Part shown: positions 15,927 through 25,006 of the stretch, in pieces | Layout of the letters: each line of letters begins with the position of its first letter | Position numbering within the stretch: position 1 is the stretch's first letter | Source: Gammaproteobacteria bacterium | Lineage (GTDB): Bacteria > Pseudomonadota > Gammaproteobacteria > Enterobacterales > Kangiellaceae | Assembly (NCBI GenBank): GCA_013372875.1 | Contig: JABXIW010000120.1 | Location: 1 to 41,567, forward strand | Reading direction: 5' to 3' | Length of the DNA: 41,567 bases | The notes under the pieces: model-generated | What the model was told of the DNA's origin: nothing | The model's input: only the letters and a program-made list of their open reading frames with translations | Database searches by the model: none | Translations under genes and position numbers: made by a program

Positions 15927-17080
15927 TGTCTGATTTAAAGACCAGCAATGAAGTGTTAAGCCTGACAAAAGATTTAATCAATCGTCAATCGGTTACGCCT
16001 GAAGATGCAGGCTGTCAAAAGATGATGATGGACTACTTATCAGAGTTTGGCTTTGAGCATGAGGTCATGAACTTTGAAGACACGAAAAATTTTTGGTCTT
16101 TAAAAGCTGGAGAAACTGATGGTCCAGTGTTAATTTTTGCTGGACATACCGACGTTGTACCCACGGGCGATCTAAAAAGCTGGCAAACGCCTCCGTTCGA
16201 AGCAACCGAAAAAGATGGCTATTTATATGGGCGCGGCGCGGCAGATATGAAAGGCAGCCTCGCTGCCATGTTAGCTGCAACAAAAAGATTTACTCAAAAC
16301 CACCCTAAGCATAAAGGCTCGATTGGCTTCTTGATCACCAGTGATGAGGAAGGCCCTTTTATCAATGGTACAGTGAGAGTGGTTGAGGAATTGCAAAAGC
16401 GTCAACAACCGATTGATTATTGTATTGTCGGCGAGCCATCAAGTAGCGAGCAACTTGGTGATGTCATCAAAAACGGCCGCCGCGGCTCTTTTACTGGTTT
16501 TTTAACGGTGAAAGGTACTCAAGGGCATGTCGCTTATCCTCACCTTGCCGATAATGCCATCCACAAATCGCTTCAAGCCTTGGACGAACTTGCAAAAACG
16601 GAATGGGATCAAGGTAACGATTTCTTCCCGGCAACTAGCTTCCAAATTGCTATCATCAATTCGGGTACTGCAACCAATGTGATACCCGGCGAGCTATACG
16701 CTGAATTTAATTTTAGGTACTCCACCGAAACTAATCATCATGAGTTAGAAGAAAAAGTCATTAGCGTTTTAGCTCAACATCAGCTCGAGTATGAACTCAA
16801 GTGGAAACTTAATGGCGAGCCTTTTTTAACACCCGAAGGTGATTTATTAAAAGCGGCAACCAATGCCATCCAAAAAGTCTGCAATCTGCAAACCCAAGCT
16901 CTAACCACGGGTGGAACCTCTGATGGTCGCTTTATTGCCAAAACAGGTGCGCAGGTTATTGAAATCGGCCCAGTCAATAAAACCATTCATCAAGTCAATG
17001 AGTGCGTCAATATTCATGATTTAGAAAAGCTAGCGGATGTTTATTATCATACTTTGTTGGAGTTACTAGCTCATGACTAA
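15926..17080 (+). CDS. dapE: Succinyl-diaminopimelate desuccinylase
   Basis: An M20-family dizinc hydrolase that releases diaminopimelate from its succinyl form for lysine and peptidoglycan synthesis. It has 384 residues, the usual length. The expected residues are visible: H74 and D76 in [12 protein letters not shown]108 in [11 protein letters not shown]141-E142 in TSDEEGP, a GEPSS segment, and the late His in [17 protein letters not shown] is also characteristic. ATG 15926 overlaps the previous stop (TAATG). The 3' end overlaps the M15 peptidase gene by 8 bp, so all of dapD to the peptidase is likely one transcript. Confidence 0.97.
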   Translation: MSDLKTSNEVLSLTKDLINRQSVTPEDAGCQKMMMDYLSEFGFEHEVMNFEDTKNFWSLKAGETDGPVLIFAGHTDVVPTGDLKSWQTPPFEATEKDGYLYGRGAADMKGSLAAMLAATKRFTQNHPKHKGSIGFLITSDEEGPFINGTVRVVEELQKRQQPIDYCIVGEPSSSEQLGDVIKNGRRGSFTGFLTVKGTQGHVAYPHLADNAIHKSLQALDELAKTEWDQGNDFFPATSFQIAIINSGTATNVIPGELYAEFNFRYSTETNHHELEEKVISVLAQHQLEYELKWKLNGEPFLTPEGDLLKAATNAIQKVCNLQTQALTTGGTSDGRFIAKTGAQVIEIGPVNKTIHQVNECVNIHDLEKLADVYYHTLLELLAHD

Positions 17081-17792
17081 CCCGATGACCAACTCCATGA
17101 TGACTCCGGAACAACTATTGGGTCTTGATCAGTCTCACTTATTAACGATTGAAGATAACACTGAGTTATTAGGGCAAAAATTTCAATGCCATCATGAGGT
17201 GTTAGTGCCGCTAGCCAAACTAATCAGGCAGTCTGAAATAGATGGTATCCCACTAAGAGTGGTCAGTAGTTACCGCTCTTTCGATTATCAGCTAGCGATT
17301 TGGAACAAAAAGTTTTATCAAGAAGTTGAATTACATTTACGCGATGGTAGCAAAGTTAATTCACAAGATTTGTCTGAGCAGGAAAGGGTCAAAGCCATAT
17401 TAAACTACTCTGCCCTACCTGGCACTAGTCGTCATCACTGGGGCACGGATTTTGATTTGTTTGACGCTTGCTCACTCGATCAAGGTTATCAACCTGAGCT
17501 GACTGAACAAGAATTTGAACCTAATGGTCCATGTGGGAACTTACATGCTTGGTTAGAAGATAATCTTGCTCAATATGACTTTTTTAAGCCTTACAGTGAA
17601 GATTTAGGCGGTATTGCTTGTGAGCCATGGCACGTCAGTTATTCACCAATTGCAGCTCCCGCTTTAGAAGAGTTTCCAATTGAACTGTTACGAACCACCC
17701 TAGAAAATGCTGACATAGGCGGCAAAGACATTATTTTATCGCGCCTAGAATCTTTGGTGCATAAGTTCGTTAAACGCATTAATCAACCTTAA
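17073..17792 (+). CDS. M15-family (VanY-like) D-Ala-D-Ala carboxypeptidase
   Basis: A 239-residue protein with the zinc-peptidase signature of family M15[21 protein letters not shown], then [13 protein letters not shown] (His and Asp ligands of the SxHxxGxAxD motif) and EPWHVSY (catalytic Glu and third His). Such enzymes trim the stem peptide of peptidoglycan or act on its precursors. No signal peptide is seen at any of the three candidate starts (17073, 17085, 17097), so it is probably cytoplasmic or exported by other means. The overlap with dapE, which makes the diaminopimelate of the same cell-wall peptide, supports a link to cell-wall turnover. Confidence 0.88.
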   Translation: MTNPMTNSMMTPEQLLGLDQSHLLTIEDNTELLGQKFQCHHEVLVPLAKLIRQSEIDGIPLRVVSSYRSFDYQLAIWNKKFYQEVELHLRDGSKVNSQDLSEQERVKAILNYSALPGTSRHHWGTDFDLFDACSLDQGYQPELTEQEFEPNGPCGNLHAWLEDNLAQYDFFKPYSEDLGGIACEPWHVSYSPIAAPALEEFPIELLRTTLENADIGGKDIILSRLESLVHKFVKRINQP

Positions 17793-17808
17793 ATAATCAA
17801 AAACCATT

Positions 17809-17949
17809 ATGTGGCAAGCAATAGGCGTTACTTTTCTAATTTTCATCATATTATACTCAGGTATTTGGGTTTTAAAAAAATCTGCAAATAAATTCAAAGT
17901 GCCAAAAGATATTAAGCCGCAACCATACCAAGACGACGAAGACGATTAA
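17809..17949 (+). CDS. 46-residue single-pass membrane protein, DUF2897-like
   Basis: A short ATG frame encodes one hydrophobic helix at about residues 4-22 (AIGVTFLIFIILYSGIWVL), then a basic stretch (KKSANKFKVPKD) and a very acidic tail (QDDEDD). This pattern, N-terminal helix plus KxP-rich basic segment plus acidic end, resembles the DUF2897 family of gammaproteobacterial small proteins. It lies 16 bp after the peptidase and 15 bp before the symporter, in the same direction, so it is probably part of the transcript. No clear ribosome site is visible. Function unknown. Confidence 0.55.
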   Translation: MWQAIGVTFLIFIILYSGIWVLKKSANKFKVPKDIKPQPYQDDEDD

Positions 17950-17964
17950 AAAGACAATTACTTC

Positions 17965-19389
17965 ATGACTCCGAAACTTCAAAGCATAGCTTTATATTTA
18001 GGCCCATTAGTTGCAACATTTGTTTTAACATTGATGTACTTAAATGGCTTTGCTTGGCCTGCAACCATCACAGCTGCAATCACTACCTTATGTGCTATTT
18101 GGTGGATATTTGAACCGATCCCAATCCCTGCCACTTCCCTAATACCCATCGCAGTTTTCCCTTTTGCGGGGGTATTAACTGGAGCACAAGTAGCCAGTGC
18201 CTACGGCCATTGGCTAATCTTATTATTACTCGGCGGCTTTATTCTTTCCACGGCATTGGAGAAAAGCGGTACTCATAAACGTTTGGCTTTAGGTATGATC
18301 ACCCTAATCGGGGGTAATTCTGAAAGACGGTTAATTCTAGGATTTATGATCGCCAGCGCTGGTTTGAGTATGTGGATTTCCAACACAGCCACCACTTTGA
18401 TGTTACTACCTGTGGCCATAGCTATCATTCAAGCAGCAGAAAATCATTATCAAGACCCCAAGCGCTTAGTAACTTTCTCAACAGCGCTAATTCTTGGGCT
18501 TGGTTATGCCGCAAGCGTTGGTGGCATGGGAACTCCCATCGGAACTCCACCGAATACGCTTTTCATGAATGTATACGCCGAGTCTATGGGTAAAGATCTC
18601 GGTTTTACCGATTGGATGCAGTGGGCAATACCTGTGGTAATTTTAATGATCCCTGTGATTTGGTTATGGCTTACCCGCAACTTGGATAAGCAAACTGATA
18701 AGAGTTTTGCTTTGCCACAATTAGGTGCTTGGCACACCGAAGAAAAGCGAACCTTGGCAGTATTTGTGGTTACCGCTTGTTTATGGATTTTCAGAAAAGA
18801 ACCCTTTGGTGGTTGGAGCGGTGCTTTAGGCTTAAATACAGCTAACGATGCATCCATTGCTTTGCTCGCGGTTATTGCCATGTTTATCATCCCCAACGGT
18901 AAAGTTGAAAACAATAAAACTGGACGTCTATTAGATTGGCAAAGCGCCAATAAAATTCCTTGGGGCGTATTATTACTATTTGCAGGCGGTATCACCATCG
19001 CTAAAGCATTTACCAGCACTGGACTAAGCACCGCTTTAGGTGGATCTTTAGCGTTTTTGTCGCAACTGCCAACTCTGGTGACGATTGTTATGATTTGCTT
19101 GATTGTGACTTTTTTAACCGAGCTTACTAGTAATACTGCAACTACCGCTTTATTAATGCCAGTTCTAGCAGCGGCAGGTCAAGCAGCTAATATTGATCCA
19201 GCACTTTTTATGGTTCCAGCAGCGATCAGTGCTAGCTGTGCCTTTATGCTGCCTGTAGCAACAGGACCCAATGCAGTGATATTCTCCAGCGAGCGTTTAA
19301 CCGTGGAACAAATGGTTCGAAATGGTTTCGTGTTGAATTTATTAGGTGTTTTAGCTATAAGTTCAGTGATTTACTTCTTAATCGCTTAG
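17965..19389 (+). CDS. DASS-family (SLC13) anion:sodium symporter
   Basis: A 474-residue membrane protein with about 11-12 helices and two copies of the SNT substrate/sodium-site motif of the divalent anion:Na+ symporter family: ISNTATTLMLLPVA in the first half and TSNTATTALLMPVLAA in the second. IWWIFEPIPIPATSLIP and GLGYAASVGGMGTPIGTPPN are further family segments. Members move dicarboxylates, citrate or sulphate with sodium; the substrate cannot be fixed here. It faces the convergent enoyl-CoA hydratase gene with 32 bp between stops, a stretch that holds only a weak inverted repeat (TTACTGAGTAA). Confidence 0.88.
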   Translation: MTPKLQSIALYLGPLVATFVLTLMYLNGFAWPATITAAITTLCAIWWIFEPIPIPATSLIPIAVFPFAGVLTGAQVASAYGHWLILLLLGGFILSTALEKSGTHKRLALGMITLIGGNSERRLILGFMIASAGLSMWISNTATTLMLLPVAIAIIQAAENHYQDPKRLVTFSTALILGLGYAASVGGMGTPIGTPPNTLFMNVYAESMGKDLGFTDWMQWAIPVVILMIPVIWLWLTRNLDKQTDKSFALPQLGAWHTEEKRTLAVFVVTACLWIFRKEPFGGWSGALGLNTANDASIALLAVIAMFIIPNGKVENNKTGRLLDWQSANKIPWGVLLLFAGGITIAKAFTSTGLSTALGGSLAFLSQLPTLVTIVMICLIVTFLTELTSNTATTALLMPVLAAAGQAANIDPALFMVPAAISASCAFMLPVATGPNAVIFSSERLTVEQMVRNGFVLNLLGVLAISSVIYFLIA

Positions 19390-19421
19390 TAACTGATTTA
19401 GCAATAAACTTACTGAGTAAA

Positions 19422-20162
19422 TTATTTGCCCAGAAATTGTTTAAAGATTGCTTTAGCCTCTGAGGTTTTCAAAAGTTTTGAAAACTCAGCAATTTCTTGA
19501 TCAATAACCCTGTGAACCTGATCTTGGTTAGGTTTCATCAAGCGCTTGTTTACCAGTAATGCTTGCATAGGCTTTTTGGCCAAGGCTTCAGCTCGCGCTT
19601 GAGCAAACTCCCAATAAGTATCTGCATCCACAATTTGATTTATCAAGCCATATTCATTGGCTTTATCAGCGCCAAAAGCATCGCCCATCAGTAGCAACTC
19701 AGCCGCCCGAATATGACCAATTTGCTGTGATAATAAATAACTTGAGCCTGCTTCTGCGCAAACGCCCAAATTAACAAAGGGTAAACTAAAAGTAGTGTTA
19801 TTGGTGGCATACACCAGATCACAATGTAGCAACATAGTCGTGCCGATACCAATTGCAGGACCTGATACTGCCGCTACCATAGGCTTAGTGACATCTGCTA
19901 GCTCATGTAAAAAAGTTGCAATAGGACCATCAGCATCAAGTACCGATTCATCGAGAAAGTCGGCTATATCGTTCCCTGCACAAAAGCAGTCATGCCCGCC
20001 TTTTAAAAAAAGCACTTTTACCTCATCATCCACTGCAGCAGATTGCAAAGCAGCCGTGAGGCCTTGGTACATTTCGGCCGTTAAAGCATTTTTTTTATGA
20101 GTACGGTGTAACTCAATATGCAGAACGCCATGTTTTGTAAAAGATTTTACTAAGTCAGTCAT
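19422..20162 (-). CDS. Enoyl-CoA hydratase/isomerase family protein
   Basis: A 246-residue crotonase-fold enzyme. The oxyanion-hole segments are CAGNDI (61-66) and GPAIGIG (101-107). Hydratases have two catalytic glutamates. Here the position of the first is taken by V130 in PFVNLGV, while the second is kept as E137 in CAEAGSS. This one-glutamate pattern is found in delta3-delta2-enoyl-CoA isomerases and other non-hydratase members, so an isomerase is more likely than a hydratase. It stands alone on the minus strand, divergent from a diguanylate cyclase gene with 114 bp between starts. Confidence 0.85.
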   Translation of the reverse strand: MTDLVKSFTKHGVLHIELHRTHKKNALTAEMYQGLTAALQSAAVDDEVKVLFLKGGHDCFCAGNDIADFLDESVLDADGPIATFLHELADVTKPMVAAVSGPAIGIGTTMLLHCDLVYATNNTTFSLPFVNLGVCAEAGSSYLLSQQIGHIRAAELLLMGDAFGADKANEYGLINQIVDADTYWEFAQARAEALAKKPMQALLVNKRLMKPNQDQVHRVIDQEIAEFSKLLKTSEAKAIFKQFLGK

Positions 20163-20276
20163 GAGGCTTTAAAGATTCGGGGAACTGTTATACACTGATT
20201 TAAGTATAACAATAATATTATTAAACCACACCATACTAAGACTATAGCTGAATTAATCAAAGGGCTTAGTAGTGAC

Positions 20277-21050
20277 ATGAAGCAACTGCTGTATAAATTC
20301 AGCCGTAGACAGCTATTGGTCGGATTGACCTTAGTTGCTATTCTTTTGGCCAATGCATTAAATTATTGCATCAGCATATACTTTGTTGGTGAATTCACTT
20401 GGATTGACCTGCTGCGCTCCACGCTAATTCCTCTTGTTTTAGTCCCAGTTCTCGCTTGGAACCTTATCAGTAGAGCCTTTAAATTAGCGCGCGTTGAAAG
20501 AGAACTAAAAAAAATCGTCACTTATGATGGTTTAACTAAACTCTACACACGAAATGCTTTTTTAGAGTTAGCCACTAAAAGTCATAAAGAAGCCATTAAC
20601 AACCAAACTCCACTATCGGTTCTTGCCCTGGATTTAGACCTTTTTAAAAGTATCAATGACAAATACGGTCATGACACAGGCGATTATGCACTGCTCAAGT
20701 TTGGGGAGTTAGTTTTATCGCTTGCAGATGATAAGTACATTTGTGGTCGATTAGGTGGCGAAGAATTTGCCATAGTATTACCACAAACCAATCATGATAC
20801 GGCTAAAAAATTCGCAGAATACTTACGTGAAAAGTTAAAAAACTCCATACTGATTTATAAAACCAATGAAATTTTACTAACCACTAGCATTGGGATCAGC
20901 TGTTTAGATCTGAAGCAGCCGCAAAATTTTGATGAGTTGTTAGTAGAAGCGGATCGAGCTTTATATCTAGCTAAAAGAACAGGCAGAAACAAAAGCGTAA
21001 CTTATGATGCTGAAAAAATTCTTAAACAGAATCAGCAAAGCTCTTCATAA
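20277..21050 (+). CDS. Membrane-bound diguanylate cyclase (GGDEF)
   Basis: A 257-residue protein: two N-terminal membrane helices (about 13-35 and 44-66), a short linker, and one GGDEF domain (about 80-250). The active-site motif is GGEEF at 160-164, and DLDLFKSINDKYGH (D119 and the FKxxND residues) is intact, so it should make c-di-GMP. The inhibitory RxxD site is absent (DDKY at the equivalent position), so product feedback at that site is not expected. The sensing part is only the membrane helices and short loops. Its 3' end overlaps that of serC by 29 bp. Confidence 0.88.
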   Translation: MKQLLYKFSRRQLLVGLTLVAILLANALNYCISIYFVGEFTWIDLLRSTLIPLVLVPVLAWNLISRAFKLARVERELKKIVTYDGLTKLYTRNAFLELATKSHKEAINNQTPLSVLALDLDLFKSINDKYGHDTGDYALLKFGELVLSLADDKYICGRLGGEEFAIVLPQTNHDTAKKFAEYLREKLKNSILIYKTNEILLTTSIGISCLDLKQPQNFDELLVEADRALYLAKRTGRNKSVTYDAEKILKQNQQSSS

Positions 21051-22107
21051 AATCGACTAAAGCCTTCACGCCATCGATTGGCATCGCATTATATAAACTA
21101 GCACGCATTCCACCAAAGTCCCGGTGACCTTTTAATGCAATTAAACCTTGTTTTTTGGCTTGCAGTAAAAATTCAGAATCTAGGTTCGACTCACTTAAAG
21201 TAAAAGCGACGTTCATCATAGAGCGAGAGTCTTTCGCTACTGGAGAATGATAAAAATCCGAAGCATCGATAAAATCATACAGCATATTCGCTTTCGCTTG
21301 ATTATGCTGCTCCATTGCTTCAACACCACCCTGTTGTAACAACCACTCAAAAACCAGGCTGGCCAAATAAATACCGAAACTTGGCGGTGTGTTATACAGT
21401 GAGCCGTGCTGCGCCATCAACGGATACTGGAACAGGCTCGGCACTCGCTCAGTTTGCATTTGATCAAACCAATCTTCACGCACAATCACTATGGTCATAC
21501 CCGATGGGCCAATATTTTTCTGAGCGCCAGCGTAAATCAGTCCATAATTTTCTATGTTTATCGAACGAGACAAAATGTCTGAGCACATATCGCAAACCAA
21601 ACGACCAGAAAATTGTTCAGGCTCTTGTGGAAACTGAACACCAACGATGGTTTCATTAGAAGTGAAGTGAAGATATTTAGCTTTTTCATCAAGTCGCCAG
21701 TTGTTCTCAGGAACAATGGCTAAGCCGGAGTTGGTTTGTTCAAAACCTTGCTGCACATGAATATTGGCAAAACGTTTGGCTTCTTTAATAGCCTTCTTAG
21801 ACCAGTGGGCCTGCTCGAGATAATTTGCCGAGTCAGCTTTGCCAAGTAAATTCATGGGAACCATGGCAAATTGATGAGAAGCGCTACCGTGCATAAATAA
21901 CACTTTATAGTGCTCAGGGACTTTTAATAAACGACGAAAATCCGCCTCAGCCTTATCAATTAACTCTTGAAACTCAGGTGTTCGATGACCAAACTCCATC
22001 ACCGAACAACCTTGCTCATTCCAATTTAAAAGTTCTGCTTGCGCTTTTTCCAACACAGCCGTAGGAATTGCTGCTGGGCCAGCAGAAAAGTTAAAAGCCC
22101 TGCTCAT
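21022..22107 (-). CDS. serC: Phosphoserine aminotransferase
   Basis: SerC transfers an amino group to 3-phosphohydroxypyruvate in serine synthesis and also works in pyridoxal phosphate synthesis. It has 361 residues, a normal length. The PLP lysine is K197 in YAGAQKNIGPSG, and the start FNFSAGPAAIP and HRTPEF loop are typical. It is 5 bp downstream of gyrA on the same strand, an arrangement seen in several gammaproteobacteria, so it is probably cotranscribed with gyrA. Confidence 0.97.
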   Translation of the reverse strand: MSRAFNFSAGPAAIPTAVLEKAQAELLNWNEQGCSVMEFGHRTPEFQELIDKAEADFRRLLKVPEHYKVLFMHGSASHQFAMVPMNLLGKADSANYLEQAHWSKKAIKEAKRFANIHVQQGFEQTNSGLAIVPENNWRLDEKAKYLHFTSNETIVGVQFPQEPEQFSGRLVCDMCSDILSRSINIENYGLIYAGAQKNIGPSGMTIVIVREDWFDQMQTERVPSLFQYPLMAQHGSLYNTPPSFGIYLASLVFEWLLQQGGVEAMEQHNQAKANMLYDFIDASDFYHSPVAKDSRSMMNVAFTLSESNLDSEFLLQAKKQGLIALKGHRDFGGMRASLYNAMPIDGVKALVDFMKSFADSV

Positions 22108-22112
22108 ATCAA

Positions 22113-24722
22113 TTACTCTTCAGAGTTTTCTTCTGTTGTTTCAGAATCTTCAACGGTTGCAACAACTTCACCATCTTCAAGCTCTTCATCATCTTCCAGC
22201 TCAACAATACGTTGCAAGCCAACCAAAGTTTCGCCTTCATCTAACTTGATCAAGCGCACCCCTTGAGTGTTACGACCCATAACGCGAATATCATCGACGC
22301 CGGTACGAATTAGAGTTCCTCCTTTACTGATTAGCATAACTTCATCACCATCAATCACAGGAACAGCACTTACAACAGCACCATTACGCTCTGACATTTG
22401 GATCGAAATCACACCTTGACCGCCACGCCCACGCAATGGATGATCTTCCATCGCGGTTCGCTTACCATAGCCATTTTCCGTTGCAGTTAGAATCGAGCCA
22501 TTTTCTTCAGCAACCGTCATAGCAATGACTTTAGCGCCATCTAATAAACGTATACCTCTAACGCCTTTGGCCGTACGCCCCATAGCGCGCACATTAGCTT
22601 CGTCGAAACGAATTACTTTACCGGCATCACTAAACATCATGACATGATTAGAACCATCAGTTTTCGCAACGCCAATCAATTCATCATCATCCATAATGGT
22701 CAATGCAATAATACCATTGGCTCTTGGACGCGAGAATTGCTCTAGCGAGGTCTTTTTAACGGTACCATTAGCCGTTGCCATAAAGACGTATTCGTCTTCT
22801 TTATATTCACGAATTGGCAAAATAGCACTGATCTTTTCATCTTCTTCTAATGGCAACACATTAACAATTGGCTTGCCACGCGAGCCGCGACCAGCATTGG
22901 GCAACTCAAAAACTTTTAGCCAATAGACTTTACCGCGCGATGAGAAACATAGAATCGTATCGTGAGTTGAAGCAACCAATAACTTTTCAATAAAGTCTTC
23001 GTTCTTCATCTTAGTGGCAGATTTACCACGACCACCTCGGCGCTGTGCTTTATACTCAGAAAGCGCTTGGTATTTCACATAACCTTCGTGTGAAAGGGTT
23101 ACCACCACGTCTTCTTCAGTGATCAGATCGGCAATGGTTAGATCCAATTTGCTTTCTAAAATTTCAGAGCGGCGCTCATCACCAAATTCTTCTTTAACCT
23201 GGTTTAACTCTTCACGAATCACTTCTAACAAACGCTCAGTGCTCATTAAAATGTGCAATAACTCTTCGATAAGCCCCAATAAATCTTTGTACTCACCAAG
23301 AATTTTATCGTGCTCAAGACCTGTTAACTTGTGTAAACGTAAATCAAGGATCGCTTGCGCTTGCGCTTCTGATAATTTGTACACATCATCATGGAAACCA
23401 AATTCTGCGCCCAACTCTTCTGGACGACAGGCTTCGGTACCCGCTCGTGCCAACATTTCAGAAACTTGACCAGGCTTCCAGCTACGTGCAATTAATTCAG
23501 CCTTAGCTTCTTTCGGCGTAGGTGATTGCTTAATTAACTCAATGACTTCATCAATATTAGCTAATGCAATCGCTAAGCCCTCTAATACATGAGCTTTTTC
23601 ACGTGCTTTACGCAATTCAAAAATAGTACGGCGAGTAACAACTTCGCGACGGTGGGTTACAAAAGCATCCAGCGCATCTTTAAGATTGAATAATCGTGGC
23701 TGACCATTATCCAGCGCCACCATGTTGATACCAAACACGTTCTGCATTTGCGATTGAGCATAAAGGTTATTCAGTACCACTTCTGGCACCTCGCCTTTGC
23801 GCAGCTCGATAACCATGCGCATACCGTCTTTGTCTGACTCATCGCGCAAGCCGGTAATACCATCAATCTTCTTGTCTTTAACTAGCTCTGCAATTTTTTC
23901 AAGTAAACGTGCCTTGTTAACTTGATATGGCAGCTCGGTAACAACAATGGAGTCTTTACCATTTTTCTCATCAGTTTCGATATGATGACGCGCACGCAAA
24001 TAAATTTTGCCACGTCCAGTATTGTAGGCATCGACAATACCTGCACGACCATTAATAATCGCCGCCGTGGGGAAGTCAGGACCCTTGATAAACTCCATTA
24101 ACTCAGTAATGGTGATATCAGGGTTATCGATAAGCGCTAAACAGCCATCGATCACCTCATTCAAGTTATGAGGCGGAATGTTAGTTGCCATACCTACGGC
24201 AATACCCGAGGAACCATTCACCAAAAGATTGGGCACACGAGTTGGCAAAACGGTCGGCTCACTTTCCGAACCATCGTAGTTTTCTTCAAAATCAACGGTT
24301 TCTTTATCAAGATCCGCCAATAATTGATGCGCCATTTTATCCATACGGACTTCCGTGTAACGCATCGCAGCTGGTGAATCACCATCCACCGAACCAAAGT
24401 TACCTTGGCCATCAACCAACATATAACGCAAGGAGAACGGCTGCGCCATCCGTACGATGGTGTCATAAACCGCCGTATCGCCATGCGGGTGATATTTACC
24501 GATAACGTCACCAACCACACGTGCGGATTTCTTGTAAGGTTTATTGAAGTCATTACCCAGCACATCCATGGCATAAAGCACTCTTCTGTGAACTGGTTTT
24601 AGACCATCACGCACGTCAGGCAAGGCACGCCCAACGATAACGCTCATGGCATAATCTAAATAGGAATTTTTAAGCTCATCTTCAATATTGATTGGAAGTA
24701 TTTCTTTGGCGACTTCACCCAT
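22113..24722 (-). CDS. gyrA: DNA gyrase subunit A
   Basis: GyrA is the DNA-cutting subunit of gyrase, which introduces negative supercoils. It has 869 residues. The catalytic tyrosine is Y122 in [10 protein letters not shown]. The C-terminal wrapping domain carries the GyrA box QRRGGRGK and is followed by an acidic tail of about 30 residues. In the quinolone-resistance region, position 83 (E. coli numbering coincides) is Thr where E. coli has Ser, and D87 is kept. The Thr may be the natural state of the lineage or a resistance-related change; sequence alone does not decide. serC follows in the same direction. Confidence 0.98.
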   Translation of the reverse strand: MGEVAKEILPINIEDELKNSYLDYAMSVIVGRALPDVRDGLKPVHRRVLYAMDVLGNDFNKPYKKSARVVGDVIGKYHPHGDTAVYDTIVRMAQPFSLRYMLVDGQGNFGSVDGDSPAAMRYTEVRMDKMAHQLLADLDKETVDFEENYDGSESEPTVLPTRVPNLLVNGSSGIAVGMATNIPPHNLNEVIDGCLALIDNPDITITELMEFIKGPDFPTAAIINGRAGIVDAYNTGRGKIYLRARHHIETDEKNGKDSIVVTELPYQVNKARLLEKIAELVKDKKIDGITGLRDESDKDGMRMVIELRKGEVPEVVLNNLYAQSQMQNVFGINMVALDNGQPRLFNLKDALDAFVTHRREVVTRRTIFELRKAREKAHVLEGLAIALANIDEVIELIKQSPTPKEAKAELIARSWKPGQVSEMLARAGTEACRPEELGAEFGFHDDVYKLSEAQAQAILDLRLHKLTGLEHDKILGEYKDLLGLIEELLHILMSTERLLEVIREELNQVKEEFGDERRSEILESKLDLTIADLITEEDVVVTLSHEGYVKYQALSEYKAQRRGGRGKSATKMKNEDFIEKLLVASTHDTILCFSSRGKVYWLKVFELPNAGRGSRGKPIVNVLPLEEDEKISAILPIREYKEDEYVFMATANGTVKKTSLEQFSRPRANGIIALTIMDDDELIGVAKTDGSNHVMMFSDAGKVIRFDEANVRAMGRTAKGVRGIRLLDGAKVIAMTVAEENGSILTATENGYGKRTAMEDHPLRGRGGQGVISIQMSERNGAVVSAVPVIDGDEVMLISKGGTLIRTGVDDIRVMGRNTQGVRLIKLDEGETLVGLQRIVELEDDEELEDGEVVATVEDSETTEENSEE

Positions 24723-24831
24723 TATAAAAACCTTTTATTTTCAATAAGTTATATTATTTTATTTTGCTATAATGACAGCTCTATTCTTGGCTGTTTTTTG
24801 AGCACTTTTTATGCCCCAACACAAGCGCAAA

Positions 24832-24840
24832 ATTATAACA
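24832..24840 (-). promoter_or_regulatory. Extended -10 promoter candidate for gyrA
   Basis: On the minus strand the sequence TGTTATAAT is a perfect extended -10 element, about 110 bp before the gyrA ATG. The -35 region is weak, which is usual for extended -10 promoters. The rest of the 284-bp gap between gyrA and the MtaD-like gene (24723-25006) is AT-rich. It holds a TATAAT on the plus strand at 24768-24773 without a matching -35, and nothing else that could be assigned. Confidence 0.4.
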
Positions 24841-25006
24841 CAAGCCCTGCTTTTGAGCGACAATTTCGCGCTGTTTTTGCACAATATATTGGCTTAAATT
24901 TAAGTAAAAGCGTTTATCAAAATTAATCCCCAATTTAGGTCAAAAACATGGTTAAATATCAGCCAATTAGGCTAGCAATTTAAACTAATAATCAATTAAA
25001 ACTAGA

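Noticed and set aside
18504..19031. 175-codon open frame on the minus strand inside the symporter gene
   Set aside because: It lies wholly inside a well-supported SLC13 gene, has no ribosome site or recognisable domain, and its composition is that of an antisense shadow.
22039..22266. Serine-rich 75-codon plus-strand frame
   Set aside because: The serine runs are just the antisense reading of the acidic GyrA tail codons. A similar Ser-rich frame opposite the ScpB tail (40042-40275) is rejected for the same reason.
24811..24897. 28-codon plus-strand frame in the gyrA upstream gap
   Set aside because: No ribosome site, no hydrophobic or conserved pattern, and it covers the likely gyrA promoter.
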